The notes under the pieces: generated by a model
What the model saw: only the letters and a program-made list of their open reading frames with translations
Databases searched by the model: none
Told to the model about the DNA's origin: nothing
Part shown: piece by piece, positions 1-12,688 of the stretch
Layout of the letters: each line of letters starts with the position of its first letter
Numbering within the stretch: position 1 is the first letter of the stretch
Origin: Codonopsis lanceolata
Taxonomy: Eukaryota > Streptophyta > Magnoliopsida > Asterales > Campanulaceae
Reading direction: 5' to 3'
NCBI GenBank assembly: GCA_013146195.2
Contig: CM028379.1
Location: forward strand, 58,601,693-58,665,692
DNA: 64,000 nucleotides
Position numbers and translations under genes: made by a program

Positions 1-406
1 AGCTATCTTCACCCATTGATATATTTTTTCCTCCATTGATATATTTTTTCCTTTAATTTTGAAATTGTGTTATGATTTGTAAATTGTTTGGTTCCTGTTA
101 TTTGTTTTTCCCTTTTCTATTTTCTAAAACCATATACACAGAAAGGAGTAATCTTTGTACAGTATCTAATAAAATTATTGCGTTAAGACCTACACGGAAA
201 AGCATTGCAAGTTCTAGAACGACGGAAATCCAAAGCTAATGAAAAGAAGTATGAAAATAAAAAAATAATTACCTTAACAGCAAGAGCTGGAATCAACTCA
301 TCGGTACCAGCCTAATTACAAAGGCCACACTTTTTAGTATTGAAGAGAGAGAGAGAGAGAGCTGTGTACAGACGATGGGGTGGGGGAAAGAAAAAAGATT
401 TTAGTA

Positions 407-597
407 TAAAAGGGGATCCAAACCTAATTCTAACAGTATAAGAAAACCTAGAAGATGAGGTTACCCAAATAAATGACAACCGTAGGATGATAGGAAAAAA
501 TGTTTGATAATAAAAGGTGATCCAAACCTAATTCTAACACTATAAGGAAACCCAAAAGAGGAGGTTACACAAATAAATGACAGCCGTAGGATGATAG
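407..597 (+). repeat. direct repeat, two units of about 88 bp
   Basis: Unit A (about 407-494) and unit B (about 510-597) share the core GATCCAAACCTAATTCTAAC and the ending CCGTAGGATGATAG with a few substitutions. The period is about 103 bp. A weaker third relative (AAATAAATAACAGTTGTAGG) lies near 1379-1400. This looks like a duplicated piece of a dispersed repeat and not a gene. Confidence 0.8.
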
Positions 598-1609
598 TTA
601 AAAAATTAAATCCTGACCTCTGAATAGCCCTAATCAATTACCTAGCTTCTTTGTAATATAGACTAGATTTCGTGTCTGATAGGCACGGTGTCAGTATGGA
701 TGTGATCAATATATGAAGCGAGTGTGAAGCGAGCATGATGTGGAGAAATTAATAAAGGACGATATCTCTAAAATTAAAGAAATTGTGTAACTTATCTAAA
801 AAGAGTATAATTAAGCATCCAAAAGCACTTTCTCTCTCGCACATACCAACCATACACATGTTAATTAAAATAAAGTTAAATATGAAAATCTCAGCAAACA
901 AAAACCATAAAATAAATTTAATGAGACAGAGTGAACTAACAAAATACTATTTCGAAACCGAAATCACAAATATTTTAGACCAATAAGGGAAACTTAGCAA
1001 AATAAATTAAAAAATAAAAGAAATTAAAATACAAATATTTAAAATTACAAAATTTACGATCAAACTTTTTTTAAAAAAATCAAATCTAAATTAGGCGAAA
1101 ATTAATTGAGATTCAGTTGATTACGATAATAATCAATTAAGAAACTATAAACTAAATATTTGTAAACAATAAATCTAGGTCGGACAAAAAAAACAAGCTG
1201 GAAAAAAAATTAAATTGATTCTTTAAAAAAAAATCTAGGTGGGATGTTCGTAAAAAATAAATCATGACCTCTAATTCAATTGCATATGTGCGAAAAAGAT
1301 AATTGTAAAACCGTAAAATAATAATTGTAAAATCGTAATAAATGATATAAATAAATGATGTTCGCATGCTTGAAAACCCAAATAAATAACAGTTGTAGGA
1401 TATTAGTAAAAAAATAAATCCATTGTAGATTTATTATGAAAAAGTACAGGGGCATTTTATGCATTTTATTACCTCCACTGCAGTCGAAGATTGTTATTCG
1501 CACAGATTACATATATATCTCGTGACTCGTCGATGGCTCAGACTAAGCCTCTGAATCAGATTTTGATCCGAGTCCGATCTTATTTTTAGGATAAGGATTA
1601 AGTTTTTCG

Positions 1610-1910
1610 GTGGTCGTTTGGTGGAGTGTTTTGACCAAAACACTGGTAAAAAACGCAGCGTTTTCTCTTTAAAAGTGTTTCAATACAACTTTTTAAAACG
1701 TAGCATTTTAAAAATGTGCAGCGTTTTAAAACGCTCCAATTTGGAGCGTTTTAAAAATATGTTGCGTTTATAACTATTTTGGTTATAAAAATAGCGTTTT
1801 GAAATAGTTTTCCAAACATGTTTACAAGAAAAAAAATTACGTTTTGAAAATGCTGCGTTTTAAAAAACGTTGCGTTTAGAAAATGTTGCGCTTTCAATTC
1901 GATAATCCGA
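1610..1910. repeat. GCGTTT-rich palindromic array
   Basis: About 300 bp contain roughly ten copies of GCGTTT or close variants, several arranged as self-complementary units such as GCGTTTTAAAACGC near 1719-1732. The opening GGTCGTTTGGTGGAGTGTT resembles the start of plant MITEs. The most likely identity is a foldback MITE. No target duplication was resolved. Confidence 0.5.
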
Positions 1911-3246
1911 AATATTAACTAATTGGATTTGAATTAAGATGTTCCGATCCGTTAACAACCCAATCCGATCCAAAATAAAAAATACATTAATATTATACAT
2001 ATAAAAGTTATTTAATTTGTGCTTTTAGTCATTAATCATTACTATAATTATATAATATCTTACTAACATTGTTATTCATGTTTGTGTAAATTGGAAGCAA
2101 TAATTTTTATTGTTTATTCGACCTTTGATTAAGCAATAATACCTCAATATTAATCTTATTCAGTACTTTGATAAGAGTTGAATAAAATCTAAATCCGATC
2201 CGAATTTGAAAATTTAGGATTGAAAAGATGATCCGAATACGATAATTTCTTAACAAATTATATATGAATCTGGTTGATTATGATCCATTTGCTTAGACAA
2301 AACAATGACGATCACGAGTGTTTTTGGAGCTGAATCTGACCAGGTCAGGTCATAAAGTGTGCTTTAAGTCTTCTCAAGATTACATTGAGATCTGATCTGC
2401 TCTATTTCTAAAAATAACGTGAAAGGGACTCAATTCAAATCTCTCTCTTTACCCCAGCTTCACGGCAATCACTACAGCTCGGTCTACCGCCTACAGTAAG
2501 AGGGTCGTCGTCAAGAATTTCTTTTCTAAGAATACCCTCGTTTGTTTTGCTCAAAAAATCCGCGTTTGAAAATAAACATGAACGCTCTGGTTACTTAACC
2601 CAAGAGTCTTTGCTTGAAAATTACTTTGCAGTTTGCACAAAGGCTCCACTGTTGAAAAAAGTTCATTTCTGTATATATAGTTACACCAAGATATACTGTA
2701 TATGTTTGCTTTAGCCTTGGTGATATTCATTATTCAAGATTTGAATCCCCATTAATCTATGGAGTTGAACCCCTACACATTATTGATTAGGGTACTTATA
2801 CAGAGCCTCCACCTAATCTCTTTGACACAATTTAAGAGTCTTGCATTCATACTACGGGAATGGGAGGTCCACCAACCCCCTAAATAATACAGCAGTTGAA
2901 AAATATACAGACAGAAGAAATGAAAACAAGAACTTCATCACTTTTCATTACTGATATATCCATAATCACACCTTTGATTTTGCTGAAACAACCAAAAGAA
3001 CACCAAAGAATGTACACTAAACATGACTATGTTTTTACACTTTACAAAGCAACCATTTCTCTGTGCAGGGCCAAAGCAACAACTTGCTTCAACCCACTCA
3101 GAGGTCCTTGTGAGCCTCCCCAGGATCATTTCCACTCGACTAATAGAATTTCCAGACGAGGTCCACAAAATGGCAGTTGATCTAGACCAGAACCTCTCTT
3201 CCCCTCTAGTTTTCTCTCACAACCTTCAAAACACAGTTCTTTTGAT

Positions 3247-6200
3247 CTACATCTTCCGAGAAGCTGCTTTCTGGGCCGATGGACTTGGCACATTTCGTGA
3301 ACCCAAGCTGGCAGTTCTTAACAGCCTACGGAACTCCGACAAGCTGATCTTCCCATCTTTGTCAATATCTGCCTCCTCCAGCAGTGGGTCTATAGAGCCT
3401 CTTAGGCCCGTGTGCTGCAAGCCGGTCAATATTGTGTTAGTATGAACCATATATCGTGAAGTGAAGGCAATTTAAGCTTTCTGCTATGGCAGCTATAATA
3501 ATGATAAAGAGAGAAAAACAAGTTTGGAGAGGAAGAAAATAAAGAGTTTACCATTTTAAGTTCCTCTGGGGTTATATACCCATCTCTATCAACGTCGAAT
3601 TTCTCAAATGCAGCTTGTGATACTTGCTGCCACTTTTGTGAGTTATGTTCTTCCAACTGATGGACATGAAGAGTTGCTGCAACAAACTCACTGAAATCCA
3701 CAAGTCCATCCGTGTTGCTGTCAATCTGTCTCAAGCAAACAAATAAAACACATCAGATCTCAAAACCATTGACAGATAATCTAGCCACGCTTCTTATGCT
3801 GCAGGTGTACATGTGAAATGAATACACGAGAAAATAATGGCTAAGAAAAGTGTGGAGGGAAAAAATGTGCAGGTTGACAGACAATTTTTTAGAAATGTAA
3901 TCGACACATGATCACATTTTAATTTTAAATAGATGACAATTATACCCTCTTCATGATCCACCATGCACGAACAATTACAACCATGCACTTTCATTATGCA
4001 CATGGACCGCAGCAGGGCAAAATTTTCGTTTAATTATATGGAACAACTAAAGGGAGCAAATGACAATTTGGCAGTGCAAACGGGACTCGAGATAAAGTGA
4101 CAGCATCTCCTTCTCCTTCTTCTCTTTTTTATGGTTGTTTTTCTAACCTAAGGGGGGTATGGAAAGGAATCAGATAGACTTACCGCTTGTAGAATCTCCA
4201 GAACGCGAGATTCTTTCATCTTCCAAGGAAGATCTTTGGCAAGGGCCTGCATTTAATTAAACCAGCCAAGTAAAGAGAGGTGTAACGAAACATATCCAAC
4301 CACAGGTCTATGTATGAAAAAGAAAAGCTCAGCAATTAGCCTAATATAGACGACATACAAAATCGAAGAAAAAAAAGTTAGTAATTCTGCAAAACCAAGG
4401 GTCTCCACAAGTGAATGAGAGATAATAGTACCTGTCTCATTTCCTCGAGACTGATCGCACCATTTTTATCAACATCAATAGCATGAAATTGATCTCGGAG
4501 ATCAGATAGCTCCTCTTCGTCAAGTGTGCTAGCCAAAGCCTATAACAAAATATTTTGACTTAAATACATTGACTAGGAATAATACTTTTTGATTACAGAA
4601 TGTCTAATTCTATACTACGAAGAACCTAGCGTGAAATAAACCAAAAAGAAATAATAGTATGATCATAACACACGGAATGACCAAAGAGTTGTATCCGAGG
4701 TATAGAGTCACAGATATTTATGAAAAAACAAAGGTGGGAAGAAAGAAAGAAAGAAATAACTTAACAAAAAATTACCCGTAAAGCAAACTGTTTGAGCCGA
4801 CTGAACTTCACAAACTGCCGCATGTTGGATAGAACAGAAATATCCAGTGGTATCTCCGAGGCATCTCCACCTTCACGAACCCACGGGTGCGCTGCAAAAG
4901 TCAAATAAGTCAGGATCAGACAACTAATAGAAGAAAATATTAAAAGTCACAAACAGTAGGAACCAAGGCACAGTTAAATGTTAAATTTCCACTGGACTCT
5001 CAACATAATGTTCATCAAACTGAAGAAGCAGAGACATACACAAGGCCTGAGCAGCAGTTAGCCTTGCTCGGGGATCCTTCACTAGTAATTTCTTTACAAA
5101 GTCCTTTGCACTCGTGCTTATGGTTGGCCATGGTTTCCGGCGAAAATCTGGCTTGTTTCGTAGTACCTGTAAAGTCAAAAGTGCCTAGTAAATAGTGGAA
5201 AGGACATAACAGAAATAAGATCACAGAGGTTACTGACCAGTCAATTTCTTGTTAGACCTACGCAAGAACCACCAAATACTGTATCATTAAGAAAATTCAA
5301 CTACCTAAAACTGTAAAAGTACCTGTCTGATACTATCCTGACAGATGTTCCACAGTTGTCCTAAAGGAAGGGCCATGGTCAGAAGATATTCGACGCAGCC
5401 CTTCGGGTATTTTAGATATGTGTGGGTGTAGACATATTATTTTCTTGTTTGCACCCTCAATTGAATATGATTTCTGACATTTACCAACTTTTGATACATT
5501 TTAATATAACATGTAATATCCTTTTCATGACCTTCATTTTTCTTTATGAAGAAGAGTTTGTTAACAGTTGCAGCTTTGTAACCCTAGTCCAAGAACAGAA
5601 ATGGCGAACTTCTTTGTTGTTGCTAGTTTTTCTACTCCCTCCCATCCCAAATGAGGGTCCCTTTTTATTCTTTCACTAACATTAAGGAAGTCGATTTTTA
5701 AGCTATTTTTGATGCGGTCCATGAAAGAGTCAAGGAAAGCAAATTCAAAATGTTTGAGAGAATTAATAATTTGTTGGGGTTCAAGGCAAATCTCATCCAA
5801 AACCTTGGTAAGTCAAGTTATTCAATCAGCTGAGTCTTACCAATGGTCATAATTAAACTTATAAGCTGTTCGTCAGTTTTAAATTAGCATTTTAATTTTT
5901 TTTAAAGTTAAGGGTATTTTTAAAAAATTTCCAATTGAGTAAAATTTTGATACATTGTTGGTGTAATACTATTTATACACAAGCGACCTAAAAAATACGT
6001 TTTTTATGAGAATTTGTTTAAAATACAATCATATTGATTCTTTATCACATATTAACTACATACTAAATTTTGTGGACACAAATTTCATCTTTGGGAATAA
6101 AATGAGTAATATTTTATTTAAAGGCATTTCATTGGTTGATAGCAACGCAAAATTTTGAAGAACTATACCTGATTATTATACCTAAATAAAGGTAGAATGG

Positions 6201-9200
6201 CAATTAATATCATTTATATAATGGTGTTTTTTAAGCACTTGTGTAGATTTAAAATTCACACCACCGGTGTATCAAAATTAAATCCTTTCCACTTTACCGG
6301 GAATGGATCTCAACAATAGCCCTAAGTTAATTAGTTATTTGATTAAGTGCAAATCCTTATAGGATTTATTTGCAGCAGTCTTGAATAGTTTCTAGTTTAG
6401 GAACTATCTTTTTGGGTTTAGGAGAAACATAAGCCTATATAAGTCCTTGTAATGCTTAAAACTCAGAAAGATGGAGAGATCACTAATAAGAAATTTTCCA
6501 GCAGCAATTGCCAATTACGCTTTGCTTTCAAGAATTGCATGATGCAATTCCCTTGGGTGTGATGCTCAAGAACCCTAGGCGTGATGCCCAAGGCCGCCTA
6601 GGTGTGAGGCCAGGCTTTTCCCCCTTTCACCTTACTGATTTGCTTGGATTCAACGATTTTTTATTTTTGAGTCTCCCAAATACTTTTTTCAACCCCTATA
6701 ATCACAATTAATAAAACCTAGTTGTTTCCTACACCCCATACATCTAAATCTTCCCTTTTCAACCTAATTACTGTTCATACTGCCCAGAACAGCCCTAGAA
6801 GCTTTTTTTTTACGAACCTAACCTTTTAAATCCCTAAATACAGCCTTATAAAAGTCCTTTTCTCATTGTGTTCTACATCAATTTGGCCCAACCACAGTAG
6901 GCTAAATGTACTCATACTTGTCCAACATCAATTTTAGTGGCACATAAACATGCTAACATGAATACCCCAAGTATTCACATAATAACATTGCAAGTGCACA
7001 TTGGGACATATTAGTTGGCAAAGATAAATTTAGTAAATTCATAAAAAAACGTACACTCATTTTGGGCAGATGGAGTATTACTGTTTTACTTTATTTTTTC
7101 TACGTTTGGTATCCCAGTGAAACAGTCTTGATCCCCTGCTGTTTAAAGATATTATTCTATAATATGTAAAAGCAACAATTTTTATCATGAGAGCCTTAGT
7201 AGGGGGAAAAAGAACAGAGCCACATTAATCAAAGCATAACTATCCATCCCGTGAAAAAAATTCTTTGTTTTTTCCTTTTTTTGAAATGTACAAAGAAATC
7301 TTAAGCAATAAATAAAGAACATTTGCAAAAGACTGTCACCTCTTTAAAGATACCATCCTCGGTTTTATCCCAAAAGGGCCGGCGGCCACAAAGTAATATG
7401 TAAGTAATGACACCAATACTCCATACATCTGACTCAGGCCCTGATTTCCGCTTCAAAACTTCAGGAGCAACATAGTATGCACTACCGACAATATCTGAAA
7501 ACTTCTTCCCTGCATGGATGGTTAGAGTTCATAAAACTTCAGAATGGGTTATGCCTTTTTGGTAACGAAAACAAATTTAAAAAAAATAAAGTGGTTTTTG
7601 ATAGATCATTACATATACATGTGTATCGAATATCAACGGGACAGCCAATTGTTACTTCCTCTATTCCATTCATAGAGGAACCTTGTATTTTGGACTTCCA
7701 CTTAAGAGTCGTGTTTGTAAGTTAAGCTAAGAAATCTTGTCACTTTCCAAATTTACCTTTTTTTATGTTATACTTACAAATGCCAAAAAAAAAAAAATCC
7801 TCAAATTAAGGGGGTTTTTTTTTGGAAAAAAATTTAATACTTGAAAAGTTTTAACTTTAAAATGTGGGCTCTTTGGGGGTAATGTAGCGGGTGTATTTTT
7901 TTATCACTAATTAAAAAGTTGAAACTATGTAGTAAGAACTTTTAATCACTTACATGAAGAAAGTATACTCACCTGGTCTTATAAAATCAGAAAGACCAAA
8001 ATCTGTAGCCTTCAATGATGAATCGTCTTTTGGTGACTTGAAAAGAAAGTTCTACAAAAAGACAAGAAACTGATAAGTACCAAGCAATATAGATCCATAC
8101 AACATAAAATATCATGTCCTACTCATGTGTGACATCGCACACCTGTTAAAAATTGGATTTCTATAGAAATATAAATATTTAGAAATGCTAATCAATATAT
8201 TGGTGAAAAAAAGAACTCATTCCCAATGTAAAACATTTCTAACGAAAGACTTATATCAAGTACCCTTGCGGCCTTTATTAGCTTTTCCATGAAGTACTTT
8301 TGTATTGCATACCTCTGGCTTCATGTCACGGTGAACCAAACCATGTAAATGACATTCCGCTGCAACCTTTAGCATCTGCCGTACGACTTTTGCTGCATCT
8401 TTTTCAGTATAACGACTGTCTTTTCTGATTAGAGGAAATTATGGTTAAGTCCTCTAATCATTCTTCTCAATCAAAATGTTTATAATAGAGCTAGAACTAA
8501 AGCCAAAAAACATTGTCAGATAAGACAGTTAGAGTTCTTACTTGGACAGAATTCGATCCAGCAATTCACCACCTTCGCATAACCTAAAAAGGGATGATGT
8601 CAATAGTATGCTGTCAGGTTATGGTGAACTGGCATGAATACACATTGAACACAAAAGGCACATAGAAAGAGAACTTACTCCATTACTATATACACGTAAG
8701 AGTCATCTTCAAATGCATGATAGAACTGGACCACATTCTCGTGGCCACTTAAGGCTTGCAATATTTTGACTTCTCGTTTAACATCCTCAACAGCAATTGG
8801 AAGAACCATCTGCCACGAAAGAATTTGTTCAAATATCATTGATCATACAACAATCATTAAGACATTAATACCTCAAAGGTAGTTGAATTGGTAACTTTAA
8901 CTTTGTCTTGTCGGTCAAAGGGATAATTACAATTACTTATAGGGCAAAAATCGCAAGCCAAAGAGTCGCATCCTTTTCATGAATCACGATCAAAGTTATA
9001 AATCTCTAATCTGCACCACGAACCCATTAGATTGAACTGATATAACACTATCTTTCTATACCTAGTTCCTTCACTAGATTGATTACGGGAATTGAAATAC
9101 TAGCTCTAGATAGATACGCTGATGCATCCTTCACATTCAACTATTTCACTAGATTGCTTATGAGAAACCATTTACCATGCCTAAAATTTGACCCTCAAAG

Positions 9201-9944
9201 TGTCCAAATATATCGACAAGCTTATCCATAATCTGACTAAATCAACAAGAACAACATCCCCCAATCAAGAGTTAGTGGAAATCAAATTAAAAAAAAAAAA
9301 TCATACAACCATCAAAGGCTTTCGGATCAATCACCCATATTTATCATAGTTTGCAGCAAATTAATCAAATGACGAATCAACTTAACCCCCAACTGACCTC
9401 AAAAAACAAACTAAAATTGTATTCCCTCAATTCTAACCACGTGATTATAAAATCCCCAATCAGCCGAATTTCATCAAACCCAATAAGCCATAGAAACCCA
9501 AACCAAGAACAAGAACACGATTTCAAAAGATTAAGGAAAAGGATGAAAATGGGTTACCTTATTTTTCTCAATTTTCTTGACAGCAACACGATCTCCATTA
9601 ATCTTATCAGTGGCAACGTAGGTATACCCAAATTGACCATGACCCAGCAATTTACCAATCGTATATCTCTTATCAAAATCCTTTTCATACCCAAAATCTG
9701 TTCTTTTCCCACAAGGAATCACCCCTCCACATTTACGCTTGGCACACCCCTTGTCTTTCACCTTACCACGTTGTTGTTGAGAATTCCTCTGTTTTGTTGC
9801 AGCTGAAACTGTTGCGGTGGAGGTCGTGGTGGTAATAGGTGGCGGCCGAACACTCTCTTTCCGGTTATTGTGGACGGTGGTGGTGCTGGAGGGGGTGGTG
9901 CTGTTAGAGCCACTAATTTTGGTCGTTGAAAAACAGCTACCCAT
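3247..9944 (-). CDS. calcium-dependent protein kinase, CPK16/18/28 group, 12 exons
   Basis: Calcium-sensing Ser/Thr kinase, probably membrane-anchored. Exons in coding order: 9558-9944, 8679-8809, 8542-8583, 8313-8424, 7973-8051, 7340-7509, 5040-5166, 4776-4891, 4432-4539, 4184-4246, 3552-3725, 3247-3414. All introns are GT-AG and phases agree, giving 558 residues. The chosen start encodes MGSCFS, a myristoylation/palmitoylation signal; an upstream in-frame ATG lacks it. Kinase domain about 94-356: GHGQFG loop 101-106, Lys123, HRD 218-220, DFG 241-243, APE 265-267. A junction segment is followed by four EF-hand loops at 410-421, 447-458, 489-500 and 519-530, all with acidic key positions. Length and 12-exon layout fit group IV CDPKs, which family knowledge links to immune receptor turnover and stem growth. 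Intron 6 is 2.2 kb and holds a transposon. No lesion seen; the exact orthologue is uncertain. Confidence 0.95.
5635..7075. mobile_element. Tc1/mariner (Stowaway-like) element in kinase intron 6
   Basis: The left end CTCCCTCCCATCCCAAATGA and right end TCATTTTGGGCAGATGGAG are imperfect inverted repeats of the common plant Stowaway/mariner type. TA dinucleotides flank them at 5633-5634 and 7076-7077. The 1.4-kb interior is AT-rich with no transposase. Two separate MITE remnants facing each other is an alternative. Confidence 0.55.
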
Positions 9945-10385
9945 TTTTTTTCTTTCTTTTCTGTGCAAGAAAGATCAAACTTTTTAATCTTCTTCTTCTT
10001 CTTCAGGGGTTTTGAGAGATCAAAATCATTCCTTGTACAATACACAAATCAATAGTACAATTGTTTAAGTGGGGGAATGCAAGAAACAGAGAGAGATATA
10101 AACAGATGGGAAATGCAAATAAATAAATTGAAAAGAGGAAAGTGTAGAAGCAGATAGGAGGAAGAAGGGAAGAAGGAGAGGGAGGGAGCAGATGGGTCAA
10201 AAGAGACTTTTTGAAGAAGATGAATACTTTTAGAGAGAGAAAAATAGAGGGGGCAACAGAAGGCCCCCTTTCGTTCAAGTTTAGATTTTGGAGAAAAATT
10301 CAGAAATTTGGATTTGCCTTATTTTTGTTTCCTCACTCTATATCTTTCCTTTCTCGGGCGGAGTAACTCGGGGACATAAAATCAT
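9945..10385 (-). promoter_or_regulatory. kinase 5' leader and proximal promoter, cut short by a MULE
   Basis: This roughly 430-bp interval lies between the kinase ATG and the MULE target duplication (10377-10385). On the minus strand it is pyrimidine-rich, with CT and TTC runs near 9950-10010 and 10140-10260, typical of plant 5' leaders. A weak TATA-like TTTATATCT lies near 10096-10104. Sequence upstream of the insertion was displaced by 2.65 kb. Confidence 0.5.
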
Positions 10386-10798
10386 GGGAAAATTACACCA
10401 TTAGTACTTGAACTTTGCAAAATTTCACTAGCAATTCCTATACCAAAAAAAATGTAAGCCCGACCAAAATGGACGAAGTTTGCACATCTACAATCCCTAG
10501 ATGTCGTTAAAGACTAGGATAATATAATTTTTTGGTCCCTGAACTATCCCAATACTATGCATTTGGTCACTGTACTTTTTTTGAAATGTGTTTGGTCTCT
10601 CAATTCGATTTTTTTGGTCAATTCCCCCTTCCTACCATTATCGTTACTAAAAAACTAACATTGGCTAACTTTTCATAATGTCCAAACCATATGGAGTTAA
10701 TGTGTGAATTGAAAAATTAAAATTGGCTATCATCCCCTTTCTCTCTCTTCCTCAAATCAAAATCAAAATCAAACGCTCACCATCTCCAACCTCCAGCT

Positions 10799-11373
10799 CT
10801 ACCTCATTTCATTCGGCTCTAGCTCCCCATCACTTCCACCATCGACCTCATCCAGCGACCCAATAACACCAACTTGTGCGGGAGATCCCAAGTCACCATC
10901 ATCAGGAGGAGCAAAATCCCTAAATATTTCCCAAGTTGAGCTCAAATCGAGCACAACAGACCTCGGTTTAACCGGCGACGGAGCAAGCACAGGCGACCGA
11001 AAACCCTTAATTCCACTTTCACCGTCCCTGTAGGCTCTCACCAGCGTTGTGGACGTGCTTTCTTCCTCAACCCTATTTACGGTCTCAGCTAAGCAAACAC
11101 CATTCCTCAATTCTGAATTCTCAACCCTATTTACGGTCCGAAAAGCCCTAACGAGCGACAAATCACGTCGAATTCGCCGTCGATTCCTTCGATCCTAAAG
11201 CTTGTACGGTTGGACAGCCGGGAAAGGTCAAGAGAGCGGGTATTCTGAACAGGTTGTGTATCAAATGACGACGAAGACGATGATGGTGACCCGGATATCG
11301 ATGCGTGGTAGTCTATGTTCTTTATTGCGTTCTGTCGATCCAGCAGCGGCTTCGTCCCGTCTTCGTCCTCCAC
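10799..11373 (-). pseudogene. captured MAPKKK1/MEKK1-like N-terminal fragment
   Basis: Two overlapping minus-strand frames (11131-11373, then 10799-11161) resemble the N-terminal regulatory region of plant MAPKKK1/MEKK1-type kinases. The first has a serine-rich stretch, then NRTSFRIEGIDGEF and a CRSLGL motif. The second has GIKGFRSPVLAPSP followed by STWEIFRDFAP. The shift between frames may mark a lost intron junction or a 1-bp change. No kinase domain is present. It lies wholly inside the inner MULE, so it is a transduplicated fragment. The family assignment rests on recognised motifs and not on a search. Confidence 0.65.
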
Positions 11374-11610
11374 GTCTTGTTCGTTTCCCTCATCCTCTTG
11401 GTCACTTACGCCGACGTTTCCAAGTTCGTTGGCAACAGCACCAGGAAATTTGGCTCTTACGAGTACGAGGCCTTACCCACCGTCGCCTCCTCCTCTGCCC
11501 CCGATTCTAGTCACACCCAGATGAAGTCTATCACCAACACGCAGGCAATTCTAGTCGACTATGGCATCCCAGACGTTGGCCTTGACCTCTACAGTAATTG
11601 GGTCCGTTAG
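11305..11610 (+). pseudogene. second captured coding fragment, family not recognised
   Basis: A 101-codon plus-strand frame encodes a hydrophobic stretch (VLFVSLILLVTYADV), then KFVGNSTRKFGSYEYEAL and a Ser-rich tail ending in DYGIPDVGLDLYSNW. It reads like the start of a single-pass membrane or secreted protein. It lies head to head with the MAPKKK1-like fragment within the same MULE, overlapping it by about 70 bp, and its end reaches the right terminal repeat. I cannot name the parent gene. Confidence 0.4.
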
Positions 11611-12141
11611 TTTAAGTGTTTAATTTTTTAATTGACACGTTAACCCCCTATAGTTTGGACATTATGAAAAGTTAGCCACAGTTAATTTTTGTAGTAACGG
11701 TAACGGAAGGAAGGGGGAATTAACCAAAAAAATCGAATTAAGGGACCAAACACATTTCAAAAAAAGTACACTGACCAAATGCATAATATTGGGATAGTTC
11801 AGGGATCAAAAAATTATATTATTCTAAAGACTATTCTGTTAATTTAAGGGCCCCTTTTCACCTTCCCCTCCTTTAGCCTTATTCAACTTCACACTCCCTT
11901 CCCCCCACACACCCACCATTTTTGGAAATTATGGTAAATCCTTCACCATTTTTTGAAAGTACTGCAAATCATTCAAGAATCCCTTCAAAGACAAGGATAT
12001 TTTGGCAAACTGGCACCATCAATTTAAATACATTTCTCATCGAGAGAATCAACATAGCAATTTAAATACAATATATTTAATTTCAAATGAAGAACATAAG
12101 TAAAAGGATTGCAATGCCGACGACGGCAATTGGGTGAGATT

Positions 12142-12333
12142 TTAGTTGAATGGAGTATGAATTTTTGGGGACGACGGAGGGTTATAATAGTAATAAGGAA
12201 AGTAAGGAACAATGGGGTTTGGGGGAGGCGGAATGGGAAAGTTGTAGAAGCCCGGAGAAGGGTAGTTATAACAACCACCACCGCCTCCGGTGCCGGATGA
12301 TGGTGGCAGAGGAGGGTAGTACACGTGCACCAA
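12142..12333 (-). pseudogene. captured Pro/Tyr-rich (hydroxyproline-rich-like) fragment
   Basis: This minus-strand frame of 63 codons is rich in Pro, Tyr and Gly (YYPPLPPSS, a GGGGG run, IPPPPNPIVPYFPYYYYNPP). The composition matches plant extensin-like wall proteins. It lies in the right half of the outer MULE, outside the inner one, so it may be a separate capture event. There is no signal peptide or complete gene. Confidence 0.4.
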
Positions 12334-12655
12334 AAAAGATAAGATCCTGTACTACCCGGTAGATATAAAAAAAACTGTGGGGATGCTACAATTTACCACT
12401 AGAATAGAGGACATTGACTGAAAGTTCGTTGGAATTGAGTTCGTTGTGGTCGGAATAGAAGAAATCCAAGCCCCAGCTCAGATTTGCAATTGAGTTCATC
12501 TTGGTGAGATTGACCTTTCATGAAGAAAGGCCCAATAGGTTTGGGCAAAGTTCGGTCGGAGATGGTGAAGGGAAGATGGCCTGACTGGTGATGGCGATGG
12601 CAATGGTGCTTTGCTCGAATTTAAACCCAAACCGTAGCTCAAATTTGCAGAAACT

Positions 12656-12657
<2 letters not shown>

Positions 12658-12686
<29 letters not shown>
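12658..12686 (+). repeat. (GA)n microsatellite
   Basis: About 14 uninterrupted GA dinucleotides lie in the right half of the outer MULE. On the opposite strand this is a CT tract. Confidence 0.95.

Positions 12687-12688
<2 letters not shown>

Larger units (their letters stand above)
1..2900. other. AT-rich intergenic region, no gene recognised
   Basis: I see no coding exon here. The open frames are short, AT-rich and resemble no family I know. The stretch holds a (GA)n run near 347-361, the direct repeat at 407-597, a relic of the same repeat near 1375-1415, and a GCGTTT-rich array at 1610-1910. The sequence near 600-665 (dispersed motif ending in AATATAGA) recurs near 56820-56885, so at least part of this is an old dispersed repeat. 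Confidence 0.6.
10517..11824. mobile_element. inner Pack-MULE nested in the outer MULE
   Basis: The target duplication TAAAGACTA is exact at 10508-10516 and 11825-11833. Terminal inverted repeats of about 190-200 bp start GGATAATATAATTTTTTGG; the right end is the complement, AAAAAATTATATTATTC. The 0.9-kb interior is more GC-rich than the flanks and holds coding-like sequence on both strands, including a MAPKKK1-like fragment. No transposase, so non-autonomous. Confidence 0.92.

Noticed and set aside
9351..9806. plus-strand 151-codon frame over kinase exon 1
   Set aside because: It is the opposite strand of a well-supported exon and intron, with no domain of its own.
9531..9968. kinase start eight codons upstream of MGSCFS
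   Set aside because: An in-frame ATG exists at 9968, but it would bury the acylation signal typical of this family.
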